A stretch of 64,000 bases of DNA from NCBI RefSeq assembly GCF_018320785.1, contig NC_054869.1:31536289-31600288 (forward strand). The letters run 5' to 3'. This document shows, piece after piece, positions 1-12,200 of the stretch; positions within the stretch are counted from its first letter, which is position 1; each line of letters starts with the position of its first letter. This DNA is from Cheilinus undulatus. Lineage: Eukaryota; Chordata; Actinopteri; Labriformes; Labridae. Below the pieces are notes generated by a model that saw only the letters and a program-made list of their open reading frames with translations, had not been told where the DNA came from and searched no databases. A program made the translations under genes and the position numbers.

Positions 1-1264
1 GATATGATGAATGTAAAACTGGGTCACCATGCACAAAAGCCAAACATTTGTACATACATGAACAACAAAAATATTTATATAACAATATTTTATTGAGCAA
101 TATCATTTGCGTTTTGGAAGAAATTAGCTGATGTAGATGTTTGTTATTGTACTATTGAACTATTTTAATGCATAACTAAATGTATGCAGAAATATAAATA
201 AAATATAGACCTACTTTAATATGCCATTAATATGTTAATTGCTTTACAAAAGCAGCTTAAGTTGGTTTAAACTCTATGCTTAGGTCATTACAATTGCGTT
301 TACAAAATATGTTTTATAGTATGGATCATCAACTACATTTGCACAAGGGCCAGACAGATTCTTTTCGGGCCTGACTTTCACATTGACTAAAGTAGAATAA
401 ATATCATTCTACTTTAGTAAATCAGAACTGGACTGATTATCGACTCATTTTGGTTTACTGGTGGTTTTCGGAAAATAATCAGATCAGTCATTCCCAATAA
501 AACAGTTGCATTCTTGATCATTCTGGGGTTGATTTGATAGCTCTAAGGATTTAAATACAAAAGACAACTTAAAACCCACAGCATCTTTTTTGATCCACAC
601 CTTAATCATCTTTTGGGAGCCGGATGGGGAGCTTTGAGGGGCCACCTGTTGATAATCACTGGTTTATAGACTAAATTCTAACAAAATACATTATGAAATT
701 TATGTGTTTGATTAGGATAGTTTTGACATTTTAACTCTATGGTAGTGAGACGAAAACCAAGGTGGCCCCATCGGTTGGTCATCCCTGATATGCACCATTG
801 AATATAGCTTCATTTAGAGCTTTTCTGTTTGATCAAAATAATGTAAAAAAAAGTATTATCTATGGAGCATAATGGCTCTGATCAACTAGGAAGTCACATA
901 CAGTTGTGTCACCGTGTTCCACTATTAACATAATAAAATTCAGAAATATGCAGGTGAAGAAATATGTTATATCAGGTATTTTTTTTCTTATCCTTACAGA
1001 CATTAAAACAAACCTAAAAAGAATGGAGATTTACAAGGTTTTATCCAGTTCAATGTTTGATCCATTTTACAGAAATCCACTTGTCAGCTATCATTTGCAA
1101 ATATAGTGCATAAACACATACTTATCAGTTCATTATTTAATGAAACTGGCTTTCTTTTGACTTCAGACATTTTCCTGCCTGAGAATCACAACTAAAGATC
1201 TGTTTCTTGCATTGGTTTTCCACCAATCAGGACTCACCATATTAGCACCAAACTCAGTGATGGA
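1..1264. other. Unassigned AT-rich non-coding sequence
   Basis: No exon with splice sites, no tRNA and no clear repeat boundary was recognised. Open frames here are short and look random. Confidence 0.5.
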
Positions 1265-1503
1265 GAACATAAGAAATATTCAGCCAAAATATTTCAATTG
1301 CCCTCTTGTAGTTGGCTTCATTACAGGGTCTGTTCTTACTTTAAGAAGCTAAGATTGGCGTACATTGAAAGAAAATTATGTTTTCAAAAACATGTTAATT
1401 AGACCAAAACGTCTCTTTAATTTATTTGAATGTCCAGCCCCCAACGCATCCATCAAGGAAAAAGATGGCCCTTGTACAAATGTAGCTGATGACCCCTGCT
1501 TTA
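1265..1503 (+). mobile_element. Truncated copy of the same dispersed repeat as the hAT-like insertion at 41512-42015
   Basis: Shares a collinear series with 41760-42011: AATATTCAGC, CATGTTAATTAGACCA, CAGC-CCCAA, and a tail close to CCCTTGTACAAATGTAGCTGATGA. It is the right half only. The left half with its terminal repeat is missing, so it is a dead fragment. Confidence 0.55.
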
Positions 1504-1534
1504 GTGTCTTCAACAACCAACGCGCCAACAGTTG

Positions 1535-1856
1535 GCATGTTACGGGGCGACTGCGGCTCTGTAGGTAGTCAGTTGTCTCTCAACCAGAAGGTCTAGAGTT
1601 CAATCTTCAGCTCCTTCAGTCACACGTTGATGTGTCCTTGGGTTAGACACTTGACCCCAAACTGCTGCCACACTGCATCAGTGGCATGTAAATGTGAATG
1701 GATGCATATGAATAGGTTTATTTAATACTAATGGTCCCTTTACATAGCAGCGTTCTCCATTGGTGAGTGAATGGGTATGTGTAGTGTGGTGTAAAGAGCG
1801 CTTTGAGGAAAAAAAAACACTATACAAGACCAAGAGCATTTACCATTAATGGGAGA
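1535..1856 (+). repeat. tRNA-derived SINE-like repeat
   Basis: The head resembles a tRNA: CTGTAGGTAGTCAG is A-box-like and AGGTCTAGAGTTCAATCT is B-box-like. A unique body follows (GTGTCCTTGGG-AGACACTTGACCCC), then the 3' part CTTTACATAGCAGCGTTCTCC through CATTTACCATT. A 3'-part copy without the head lies at 42335-42455. Exact ends and target duplication were not found. Confidence 0.6.
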
Positions 1857-3380
1857 ATTTAAACTGGAAACACTGAAGCATCCCACAATGTGCTGTTTTG
1901 TTATGTATAAGGCGTACATGCAAGGATAAAGGCAAAATCAGTGTAAAGCATAGATATTAACACATTTGCATCTGGGGTATGTGTCAAAGTGAAACCAAGG
2001 CTGAAACATGCACATCAAGCCATAATCAGAACTCTGTGAGTCAACATACCCATAAGACAGCAAGAATCCAGCCTTCATACTTTTACCTACAATACATGTG
2101 AAGGTGTAAATCCACCAAATGATCTAAAATGCTTGTCTGTTTCTTTGTTTGCCGCTTCACTAAAGACATATTCATTTGTAGATAAATGCTGCAGAATGCT
2201 CACAGGCTTTCTTACAGTGCAGCTCTAAATTCAGTAATCTCTTCAATGAGCGCCTCCCAACCACTGTTTTACTCTGTGAGAGGCTTAATACAGACATAAT
2301 CCTGCTTTTTGTCATCTCAAGTACAAATTCAGCAGTGAATGCTTTTTTAAAAGGAGAGCAGCGAAGGTAAAGACTGATTTTTGAAATCCCTCCTTTATTA
2401 ATGTGAACTTTAAAGAAACAAAAAGGATAGGATTTTGCATAAACATCAAATCCACTGCTGGTGATTCATCTGCTTCAAGCTGCTCACAACCACAATTTGA
2501 ATCAAAAAATCGAACACACAGCCACGAAAATTATGGACCTTTTTCATCCAGGCACAAAAATGTCAACAATAGAGCTGTCATGTGAAATATTAACAAATCA
2601 ATGCAAAAATTACATCACTCTTCTATTCAGTGGGTAAACCGACTTCCTGCTGATAAGATAGAAATGTACCATTCTATATCCTGTCTGTGGGGAAAAAAAA
2701 ATCACAATTTCTCCCAAAACAATATCACTTGGTCCCCCTACACTGTAATGTTTACTCCAAAAAACATCCTCGGAAAGCCAGAGATAAGAGCCTAGAGGGG
2801 AGAAATTGATCTTACTGACTTCATCCAAACCTAAAGATTAGTCAGAACTGATGGAGCAAAACAGCAACAAGTCTGTCAGCGGACTGAAACATCCTCAGGC
2901 AAACCTTTAAGCTCTTCTGTGACCACCACAGCCAGTACAGCGTGTGCTATAGGTGTAGATTCATTGTTGTCCCACGATTGAGGCTGAGGTTTTTCTTTCA
3001 CGCCTCTGTGTGTTAGAGCAGCAAAAGCATCTCAGAGGATGGGACACAAGGAACACTCCTAATGTAGGAATTTCTAATGGAAGGACATAGATGTCCTACT
3101 TTTTGGATGTATTCAAAAACAAAAGGAGGTGTAATCAAAGGTGATCCTATGGTTGACTTTAATGCTGCCACATCTTTAACTGAACTATTATCTCAAAATT
3201 AAAGACAAGACATAAGATAGTAAGGGGAAAGTCCAGCATTGCCTCTTTCTGTGATAAATCTGGTCCTATTTTGATCACGGCAACGTGTCCTTGCCTTCTT
3301 CAACAAATCAAAACAAAGACAAACAAATCAACCAACAACCAAAGGCAACAACATCCATCCTGATGGGCTTCCCTGTGGTC
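1857..3380. other. Unassigned non-coding sequence
   Basis: Nothing recognisable: no exon signals on either strand and no repeat ends. GC rises towards the CpG-rich block that begins near 3390. Confidence 0.45.
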
Positions 3381-3613
3381 ACATTCAGCTCCTCAGCATC
3401 GTAGCGTACAACCTATACGAGCATCTGTCAGTGTGCTCGCGTGCCATTATTAGCCTAAAACGTTCGTCACCAAACAGAAGCTAGAGACGGTTCAGCTGGA
3501 GCAGAAGCTGTGGATGTTTCAGAGACAGCGCTGCTTCATGCTGGAGGAGGATTTCAGCACCTCGACAAAAGGAACAGCTCCCCGTGAATGCCACTGAATG
3601 GAGACCCACTCAC

Positions 3614-3698
3614 CTCCGAGCGCGCACACAGAGGTGTAAACAAGCAAGAGGAGCCTCGGTGGGCTACATCCTGAGCCCCGGCGCTCCAGCTGCCACAT
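3614..3698 (-). CDS. Candidate first coding exon of an unidentified secreted or membrane protein
   Basis: An open frame of 28 codons begins MWQLERRGSGCSPPRL and runs through LLLVYTSVCALG to a strong donor (GGAG then GTGAGTGGG) at 3613. A basic stretch followed by a hydrophobic run ending in small residues looks like a signal peptide. An in-frame TGA seven codons upstream makes this ATG the first possible start. It sits in a CpG-rich block with promoter-like elements just upstream. I do not recognise the protein, and no second exon was found between 1 and 3600, so the next exon would be off the window. It could be a non-coding first exon, or chance in GC-rich DNA. Confidence 0.35.
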
Positions 3699-3714
3699 CG
3701 TTAAAAGCCAAAAT

Positions 3715-3920
3715 CCTCAGTGAAGGGGCTCCAGCCCGGGTGCAGTTCTCCGTGGCTGTGCTGGTCTACATTTTTTCAGGATTCTTTTTTTTCTTCTTTC
3801 TGCCAACGACCAGCTGTTTGTGCATGACGTAATTCAGACGACGACCGCGCAGCTCCTCCCCTTTGGCTTTGATTTGACAACCTCAATATGCCGGCTGCTT
3901 TTCATTGGACCTGCAGGCCT
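3715..3920 (-). promoter_or_regulatory. CpG-rich promoter-like block with CRE and CCAAT
   Basis: This is one of the few GC/CpG-dense stretches in the window; the whole block spans about 3390-4060. A CRE-like TGACGTAA lies at 3825-3832. A CCAAT box read on the minus strand lies at 3908-3904, and a CCTCCCC GC-box-like motif at about 3855. Spacing and order fit a minus-strand promoter feeding the candidate exon at 3698-3614. A uORF of only ATG-TAG occurs in the presumed leader near 3768. Confidence 0.4.
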
Positions 3921-4639
3921 GTCAGTCCGCGGACGCTGCTCACGTAGATTGCACCACAAGGCTCCGTCACTTTGAGGTCCGGGCCACCAAACGACACGCG
4001 CACAGAGGCTGCAGCTGCACCCCCCCGCAGGGTCTACAACCAGGACCCGGGACAGAGAGAGGAGCCGGAGGGGAAATAAGAGCATCTGACCTAATCTGAT
4101 CTCACATACACATGTGTGCAGAGAGATAGAGCTGCTTATCTGCATTGCAGTGTGATTCATGTGCAGCAAAACTGATAACCTACTTGTGTTTAGACTTAGA
4201 TATCCATCACTGAGCTTTTTCCTTGTATTATCACTGTATAAACCGGGATTTTCTATCACCCTTAGCCCAGTCTTAGCACCTTGTCTTATTGTGATAAATT
4301 CTTGTAAACAGTATTGAACTGATGACATTTTAAAGACTGGTACACAAGCAGTAGCATAATTCTTCACTTCTGTTTGACTTGTCAAAGACAGCAGTTTTTA
4401 TTTTTGCTTTGTTTTTGTATATACCTATGGCTAGTGGAAAGGGGTTTCCTCAGAGTTTGCTGTATTTTAGGAAGGAAGTTGTAATAAACTTAAGGTTCAG
4501 CCAACACTCTTATGTCAGTGGTTCCTCTCCCATTCCACTTTAAGAATCAAATATTTACCTTTTCTCTTCCAAAGTGACATTAATGTCTCAGAAGACACTG
4601 ATAAATTCTTAAAAAGCAGAAAGTGGGTGGCATAGTGGG

Positions 4640-4932
4640 ATGTTAAACAGAGGGTCACCAGTTAATCCAACACCATTTAACCATGACACAGATTCCACAC
4701 ATAAGATAAGACCAATAAAAGGTGACACGAGTTCAAACTTCTGTGTTTTGTTACTTCAGAAGACCTCTCACAGCCCACCTACAGAACCTCTGGGGCCCAC
4801 TGGTTGGTATTATAAAACCTTCGAGTTGGGGAGGGGGTCTTTTAGTCCATTTTTAGTTCCAGGAACTTATTTTCAAGGAACTAAATGGTTCCCGTGGCCC
4901 ATTGTTGTCTGGGTTTCCACCATGGTCTAAAG
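4640..4932. repeat. Dispersed repeat fragment containing GGAAC/GTTCC inverted motifs
   Basis: TTTAGTTCC and GGAACTAAA face each other at about 4854-4887. A related block with GTTCCTGGACTTTGGAACC occurs at about 6838-6930, so both may be pieces of one non-autonomous DNA element split by later insertions. The family was not identified. Confidence 0.3.
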
Positions 4933-5100
4933 CAGTGGTTCCCAAGTTTTTTTCCTACTGAGCTCCCCCTTCTCATATCAAAAAAAGCTGAGCTCCCCCA
5001 CAAACCTATACAAACAAAAATACACATCAACATGACCAGTTTTTATCCTTTAAAGCAGAATAATTTAAACCAAAACACAAGACTTCTGATGGCTTGATAG
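4933..5100 (+). mobile_element. hAT-like element, left end
   Basis: The terminal sequence CAGTGGTTCCCAAG starts at 4933 right after GTCTAAAG (4925-4932), the same 8-bp target as the hAT-like copy at 30856. GAGCTCCCC then follows twice. A matching right end was not found, so the extent is unknown. Confidence 0.45.
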
Positions 5101-6317
5101 CAGGGCTTACACATCTAAATGAAAAATGCATGTATGTCACAGAGGAATCACACAGCAGGATAAGAAAGGACAGGTAGGATCTGTTTTACCTCACAGGCCT
5201 GAGATTTGTCTTTTCAGCTGAAGGAGACTGTTCATTTTTACAAATGCAAAAAAATGTTAAGCTGACGAACAAAAAATAAAATGTGTTTAAAATATGTTAG
5301 AAAGGGTTGTGTGCTGTATGCTCTATTTAAAGCATTTTTTTAAATTTAATTTAATCAATTTACATTTAAGATAAAAACAACTATTATTTTTTAATTGAAA
5401 CAACTTAAAACAATTACATTTCTCCAACCTTTATAACATGGTTTTAGGAACTTAAATGTCATAAGCTCAAATGAGTGGAATATTTATATTGGTTGATAAA
5501 GGAAATTTATTTCTAGTTTAGGACAATTTCAAATAATTAGGTTTGCTCAACCTTCAAACATAGTTTCTATGAAGTTAAAAGATTTATATTTACCTGATTA
5601 AAAAAATGATTCAATTAAAAATGTTTCGTGTGATTGGTTATGTCATTTTTTTTTAAAGTTTAACCAATGTTTTATTTTTTCAGTGTACAGAAAATATGGC
5701 CATGGTTTAAATGGTTTTGGATTCAATTGTGACACTGGTAAAAAATATTCTTCTATGCCACTTGCTTTCACGATACCTTCAGAGTCAATAATGATGCTAG
5801 GAAAGAGTTTGCTGGGCCACCAAGTATGTTTACAGAAATGGCTATTGGAAGAGAAAATTTAAGGGACTTTGCACATGCCTGATCAAAACAAAATATACAG
5901 CAGTGGCTCATTAATTGTACTGTGGGACCCAACAAGCACTTTCCAGGTAAAGTGTTTGCTTTATGAAGTAAACCATGAAAGTATACTTTAAGTCTCATGT
6001 TATAGTTGCAAAAGGGTTTTGGTTGGCCCCATATGATTTTAAGGTCTCATATTGGGCCACAGTGTACATATGTTTTGGCAAAGGCTGGTTTTGAAGTCCC
6101 AGGCCAGTGACACATAAAAGTAACTGCACAACACCACCAGTCCACTAGGTGGCAGTTAGAAGAAGTCAGGGGCAATATAACAGAGATGATGCCATGTAAT
6201 GTTACGGACAGGCAAGCATCATCATTGTGCTATAGTGCAGTTAGCTTATTAGCATGACGGAGATTTACTGTGCAATCTTTCTGATTATACGTTATAACAC
6301 TGAAAATGGATTTGCTG
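5101..6317. other. AT-rich non-coding sequence, probably old repeat material
   Basis: No exon or clear repeat boundary. The stretch 5340-5680 is strongly AT-rich and may be remnants of decayed elements. Confidence 0.35.
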
Positions 6318-6327
6318 ATTTAACACT

Positions 6328-6643
6328 GGGCTGCAGGGCGGCGCAGAGGTTAGCGCTGTTGCCTCACAGCAAGAAGGTCCCTGGTTTGCTTTCTGGTCAG
6401 GACCTTTCTGTGCGGAGTTTGCATGTTCTCCCTGTGCATGCGTGAGTTCTCTCCAGATACTCCAGCTTCCACCCACCACCAAAAAACATGCTCATTAGGT
6501 TAACTGATCACTCTAAATTGGCCGTAGGTGTGAATGTGAGTGTGCCTGGTTGTCTGTCTCTATATGTCAGCCCTGCGATTGACTGGCGACCAGTCCTGCG
6601 ACCCTAAACAGGATAAGGGGTATAGAAAATGGATGGATGGATA
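6328..6643 (+). repeat. SINE-like retroelement with GGAT tail
   Basis: The head GGCGGCGCAGAGGTTAGCGC leads to TTGCCTCACAGCAAGAAGGT and a decayed B-box-like TGGTTTGC. The body ends GGGGTATAGAAAATGGATGG. The flanks ATTTAACACT (6318-6327) and ATTCAACACT (6644-6653) match at 9 of 10 bases and are a likely target-site duplication. A closely related copy is at 60299-60668. Confidence 0.75.
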
Positions 6644-7021
6644 ATTCAACACTAGAAAGGAGAGAGGGGCTAGTAGCAAAATGTATCCAGATATCTGAAA
6701 TGCTTGACTCAAAAGTCATGGTGTAGATTGATCAAGCCTGGCATGGACACATTCAAGTGGGGGGGGGGGCTGAGAAATTAAAGTAATGCTGAGCTTGCAG
6801 CTGCACGCTTTTAAACTTATTTACAGCACTGCAGCCCCAAAGTTCCTGGACTTTGGAACCCTTGGCAGGGACTTTTCAAGAGGTAGATCATTTACCCTAG
6901 AAGTAAATTTAGAGCCTAGTTCCTCCAATCAAAATGCAAAAAACATGGCATTTTCTTAGTACCCACAAAGCATCTTTTTTCTCTCTCTACATGCAAGTTT
7001 GATTTAAAAAAAAAAAACATG

Positions 7022-7186
7022 ACGGGGTGCGGATAGCCTCGCAGTTAGGTTGCGCCAGTGTTTGCAGGTGACCTAGGTTCAAGTCTGGCCTTCTTTCCTG
7101 TATGTCTCACCCTCCCTCTCTCATCCCTATTTCCAACTTTATCCACCATCCTTCACTATAAATAAAGGCACAAAAGCCCTTAAACT
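7022..7186 (+). repeat. tRNA-derived SINE (GGCCTAGTGG family), plus-strand copy
   Basis: The head GGATAGCCTCGCAGTTAGG (degraded A box) is followed by CCTAGGTTCAAGTCTGGCC (B box), a C/T-rich body (CTCACCCTCCCTCTCTCATC) and the tail AATAAAGGCACAAAAGCCC. The same family occurs at 7242, 17490, 21815 and 62528. Confidence 0.7.
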
Positions 7187-7241
7187 ATATCTACAGAAGT
7201 TTTGGGTTATATTTGGAGAAATTTCATGTAAATTAGCTTTT

Positions 7242-7423
7242 TTGTTAACAATTTATTTTTGGCCATTTTTGTGCCTTTATTAGATAGAGGAGGACAATGG
7301 ATAGAGTCGGAAACAGGGTAAGAGTGGGGGAGAGACATGAGGTAAAGAGCCTCAGGCCAGATTCGAACCCGGGCCGCCTGCGTACATGGGGAGCGCCTTA
7401 AACCACTAGGCCACCTGCTCCCA
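7242..7423 (-). repeat. tRNA-derived SINE (GGCCTAGTGG family), minus-strand copy with target-site duplication
   Basis: Read on the minus strand, TGGCCTAGTGG is a full A box and GGGTTCGAATCTGG a full RNA polymerase III B box. The body has the usual C-rich part and an AATAAAGGCACAAAAATGG tail. GTAAATTAGCTTTT (7228-7241) and GTAAATGACCTTTT (7424-7437) match at 12 of 14 bases and are a likely duplication. It is in inverted orientation to the copy at 7022-7186. Confidence 0.8.
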
Positions 7424-8000
7424 GTAAATGACCTTTTAATAAACATTAGAAATTTATATTATGAGAAAACTTCATGTTACACTTAATTGGCAACTTTTTG
7501 CCTTATGTGAACTAAAGGTGCTTCTAGATGGGACAAAGTGTCAATACACTGATACATCGCCAGTTATTAGTATTTTAGTATCAAAAAACACTAAACAAAT
7601 TTCACAGGCAGTTTGACTCATTGTGTCATGTCCTCTTGACTACTCCTGACAATGGCGCCTCTGAGGTGAATGAGGGTGACACGGACTGAAGTCATAATGT
7701 ATCGCCATATAATTGTTTTTTAATGTATCTATTAATGGAGAATCACTGTGTTGTGATATAAATGTCATCACAGGTCATGTATGGTATAATAGCTTGAGAA
7801 CCCTGCAATTCTCAGCCTTCTGCTTTACACTACATTTCTATTCATCCCATATTTATCCAATCAACATGTGATTAAAACGTTGTAGACACTTCAACATGCA
7901 CACAGAAATACCCTTAATAAAGGACAACCATGTTAGTAACAAAATATACAGTATATGTCCTAACTTATGGTTAAAACAATGCTTTGTGGTCTTTTGTTGT

Positions 8001-8036
8001 CATGTCACCTTCATGATAGTCCATGAAGGTGACATG
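8001..8036. repeat. Perfect inverted repeat, 15-bp arms
   Basis: CATGTCACCTTCATG (8001-8015) and its exact complement CATGAAGGTGACATG (8022-8036) flank a 6-base loop. No terminator role is expected in a vertebrate. Function unknown. Confidence 0.9.
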
Positions 8037-8039
8037 CAA

Positions 8040-9500
8040 GTCTGGAAAGAATCAAAGAAGTGGCTTTTATTCTGGATTTTAATAGCGTCAAACTGAAAGA
8101 AAATATTGTGAAATAGTTTGCAATTGTAATTTTTAGAAACTGCATAAATAAAGGACTTGTTCACCCATTCACTTAGTTTGATTTTTATATGAGTGTTAAA
8201 AATGACTGCATTTTGTTATCGTCTCCTTTGAAAGGAACACACAAACATAACTGTGAATGAGTTTAGCAGGTGACAGCAGGTTCATCTGGGAGGTAAAAAG
8301 GGAATTTTTCTATAAATCTCTGTATCAGACAATAATCCACTTCCCTCCAGGACATGGACATTAAGTCTGACCCAAATTCTCAGTGGTGATTATTTTTAGG
8401 CTGTGAGTGACTTTAACATGAGTCATAACTGTCCAAGCCGATCTGTCAGACGGTGAATGAGCTCCTGAGCCCTGTTTGGTTTAATTTGTGTGGCATTAAT
8501 GAATCATTAAACTGAAACATTGGCCCACGAGGAAGAAATAATGTCTGAGGGGTTAAGAATGATCAAAGGGCAGAATTTGTTGCTGCCCTTAAAGTGACCT
8601 ATCACACTTACACTTTCATGTGAACAAGATCACAGTTGAACGCACAGTACTGAAAGTGGACTACTTGGGGACTCTTAATCAAAACAATAACAAAAGATGA
8701 CAAGTAGAGATATGCTGCTCAGCTTCATTCACCACCACTGCTTACTTCCCATTACTTCTTCAATAAAAACGGGACTCCAAAGTCAGTTTTTACTAAACAG
8801 TAAACCACTGCTTCTGTTTAAAGGACAAATTTCACATAATGTGGGAGAAAAAAAGGCCACTGTTAAAAGTGGCCTTCCTGGGTAACGCTGGGGGTGATCC
8901 CAGAATGCTTTGCAAAACTAGGAATCAAGGAAGGCTGCTTTTTACTTTTTTTTTTTTAACCTTCATGAGACATTTATCCATGAAACAAAGAAAGGCTGTT
9001 TATCGTTTGATAAAAAACACCTTTTGGAGTGTGGATTTTATCAAATAGACTAGAGCCCTCTTTTCTTAATCACACTCCCTTTGGAGTGTGTGTCCCGCAT
9101 CTACAGCAGGGTGTCAAATCCTCCCTTAACTCCTGGTTATAGCTAAATAATAGCAACATCAATGTAATATTTAAAAATAATATTTACATTTAACCAATTT
9201 TAAAGTCATACAGAGGGGAAACTGTTTCCTTATTTCTGGAAAATGTGTGTATCATCAAAACTGCAGCACACATTTATCTGCTCTTACAAGGAGTAGGCTA
9301 ATTTTTACGCTATATATCACTATATATCATGCTGTTACTATCATCATTAGATGCTTAATTGCAATAAGGCCAATTTGCAAGGAAAGGGGTGTTTTTCCCC
9401 AAATAACTGCATAATGGCTCAGTGTTTCTGCATACAAGTGCATATGTGTGGTGATAGGCCAACAACACAATAAGAGGTGCATTAGAACTATGCCCTTTGA
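8040..9500. other. Unassigned non-coding sequence
   Basis: No exon, RNA gene or repeat end recognised. It holds T-rich tracts (about 8946-8958), and a short phrase CCTTTTGGAGTGTG / CCCTTTGGAGTGTG occurs twice at 9020 and 9078. Confidence 0.4.
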
Positions 9501-9501
9501 C

Positions 9502-9745
9502 TTATTACCTCTGCCAAGGAGATTATATGATCGGCAGGGTTTGTTAGTTAGTTAGTTTGTTAGCAACATAACTCAAAAAGTTATGGACGGATTTTGATGA
9601 AATTTTCAGGAAATGTCAGAAATGGCATAAGGAAGAACTGATTAGATTTTGGGAGTGATCCAGATCCCCGTCTGGATCCAGCAATTATCAAAAGGATTCT
9701 TTGCTATTGGGAGATAGGGCTAATGGCGGAGGTCTGCGCTCTCCA
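9502..9745 (+). repeat. Dispersed repeat starting TTATTACCTCTGCCAAGGAG
   Basis: Carries TTATTACCTCTGCCAAGGAG, a (GTTA/GTTT)n patch, then GTTATGGACGGATTTTGATG and the 3' part GCGGAGGTCTGCGCTCTCC. A second copy lies in reverse at 27111-27413. This family is abundant in fish; I cannot name its class with confidence. Confidence 0.65.
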
Positions 9746-12200
9746 ATTGCTTTTCTAGTTTACAAAGTTTAAGTGCATGCGCCTACATTTTGGGATTTTA
9801 TAGAAAATATGTACATAGTTATGATTGTTTTATGGCATCAGTTTCAAACAGGTGCACCCAAGAAGCTTTCTGAGGGCTATCAGGGGCAATTTGAGCAACA
9901 GTGTGGCGTGCAAATAGAGATAGACAGACATGCCGCAAATTAAAGTAGTAAGATACCTCACACTCAAACAAAGAATAAGCTGTGGAGGTGAGAGGAGTTC
10001 CCTTGAACTGTTGTATCTAAGATGCAAAACTGAACAGATTTGTGTTTTTTGGTGAATTTTTGCATCAAGTCTAAAAAAAGACAAAGATTTGCCTTGGACC
10101 ACGAGGGCAGGAAGTTGATAGTTTTATGATGTACAATGACTTAAAAAAAATGAAAAGGAAAATCATCCTTTACCTGTCAGTTACTTAACAAAACAACCCA
10201 GAAACAATTTCTTTCCTCAAGCAAGCATTTGTTTGCCAATTCTAAAGAAAAACACAGTTTTAACCATTGCTACAAGATATCTATGTCCTTCTAAAAGGTT
10301 TAGTCTAGAGAAAAAAATATATAAATGTATCACAAAATACAATTGTAAGGTGATCAAGGAAGTAAAAATTCTGCCCGGTAACATATGTGGAGTACTACAT
10401 TCCCGGTGTTTTAAAGTGAATCTGGAACAATGCAGCAAGACTCCCTGGAAAACATCCTTTGTTGTGTCTTTGTATCACAGGGAATAGCTGACATACTCTT
10501 GGCAGCAGTCGAAGTTTTATTAAAAGTTGTAAAGATTGCCAGATCCCCTGATCCCACGACCCACGCATAGCAACCCTGTGGTGTTTGCTGGCTGCAATAA
10601 TCATCTCTGGGAGAAGGCAGCCTCGGTGTGTCTGATGGAAACAGCCTTGTGTGTCCTTTTCTGCTACTTAGAAAATTTATCTCCTAATGAGATTCACGGC
10701 TCTGATAAAACACAAACAACACATGGATTTCTAACACAAAAATCTTTTTTGTGCCAGGTTTTATACTTTTAAATGTGGAGTTGATGATTTTGATGGGGCT
10801 TGTAAGACTACTGCCTTCTCCAAATGGTCAGAGACATTCAGTTTGGCTGCACAAAGCTGTTAATGAGTGTCTGTCTGGCAATAAAATACCTTTTAATCCA
10901 GTGAATTCAGGGGAAAGCTGTCATCCACTGGGTTGCAAAGTGTTGTGCTGCCTCACAGCCAAAATTCTTAACATCAGATGCAAAGGGGTTCCAAATATTC
11001 TGTCCAGACAAGCTCACCCTTCTGTTAAAGGATACCTGGAAGCCACCCAGGAAGTGATCATTACAGCAATTAAGAGCAACCGTGGTCAGCAACAAAGGCT
11101 GAATGAGGTTTGACAAAAGAGAGCCGAAGCATAACTCACCAAAAATACCCAATTGATCTGGATGCTGCACTTCCTTTTGTGTTTTTTTGCACCCTGAAAA
11201 CATGCAAAACTTTTCAAAATCATTAGGTCACAGCATCCCTGGGCGGTTTTACTCACTTCAATGAACTTTTAAAGTGACTTCCCTCTTTTCGATAATGCCT
11301 CCCACATTGACATTTGGAGGAAGAAGATGAAAACCAGCAAACTGGTTGAAAAACTGGTGGTAGGAGGATGTAGGCGTGTGGGTGGTGAATACATACACAT
11401 CACAGCCAAAGTTATTTCTGCTCTCCCTAAGGTGAGGCTCTCCACCAGCTGCACGGTCATACACAGAAGAGCATGAAGAGTTCCAGCTAAGCATTTTAAC
11501 CAGCTGGCTTTATAGGAAGACATTCAAACATTCAAATCCACTGCTGCTCCTAATCTTCAGCCCTCGTAAAGTCCTACAGGGGGAGAAAAAGCGCAACTTG
11601 TTACCAGAGTCAACTCAGATGGTCTATACCAATGATGTGAGCATACTGACTGTGTGCAACATGTTTGGTTAAAGGGATAAACTAACAGAATAGAAAGGGG
11701 AGAGAGGAAGAGTAAAGAAAGAGTGGCGAGTGGCCAGCTGGGGAAGTTGAGCACTCCTCCGTCTACGGCTCAGCTTTGGTACACATTGCACTCTGTCTGC
11801 AGCATGCCATGAATTAGATTACATCCTATTCCCACCTGCTGTAACAAAAGACACTGTATATGAATCTATACACTCCAAGCATTTATAGCAAACAGTCTCA
11901 AGAGACAAAATGAAAACAGTCATTTTCACCGGAGTTACTTAAAGTGTGCATATAAAGATGATTGCAGTGGGCTTTTACATCTTTAGGAAACTTATTTTCC
12001 TTAGATTTCATTTAAAACTCCTTTGCTATCATCTAAAGCTTGAAAATGATTGAGTGCCTCTACAATCCATTTAGACTGTGGAGGACATTTACAGCTAAAC
12101 ACTGCCCCCATGAAGTGATTTTGCTACACAAGGATGATGTTTTTGCAAAGCAGTAGCTATAACCCTGAAGAGAACACAGAGAGCAAATGCATGTTTTCAC
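9746..12200. other. Intergenic sequence downstream of mccc2
   Basis: Several open frames up to 120 codons lie between 9830 and 11754 on both strands. None shows conserved motifs, exon signals or a hydrophobic leader, and they overlap on opposite strands. I see no gene. The mccc2 3' UTR must end somewhere between 12503 and about 12000. Confidence 0.4.

Noticed and set aside
3834..4385. 183-codon open frame on the minus strand
   Set aside because: It overlaps the CpG-rich promoter-like block, has low-complexity GC-driven composition, no domain and no splice logic. It is probably a by-product of GC content.
10751..11113. 120-codon open frame on the plus strand downstream of mccc2
   Set aside because: No conserved motif, leader or exon signal, and comparable frames overlap it on the other strand.
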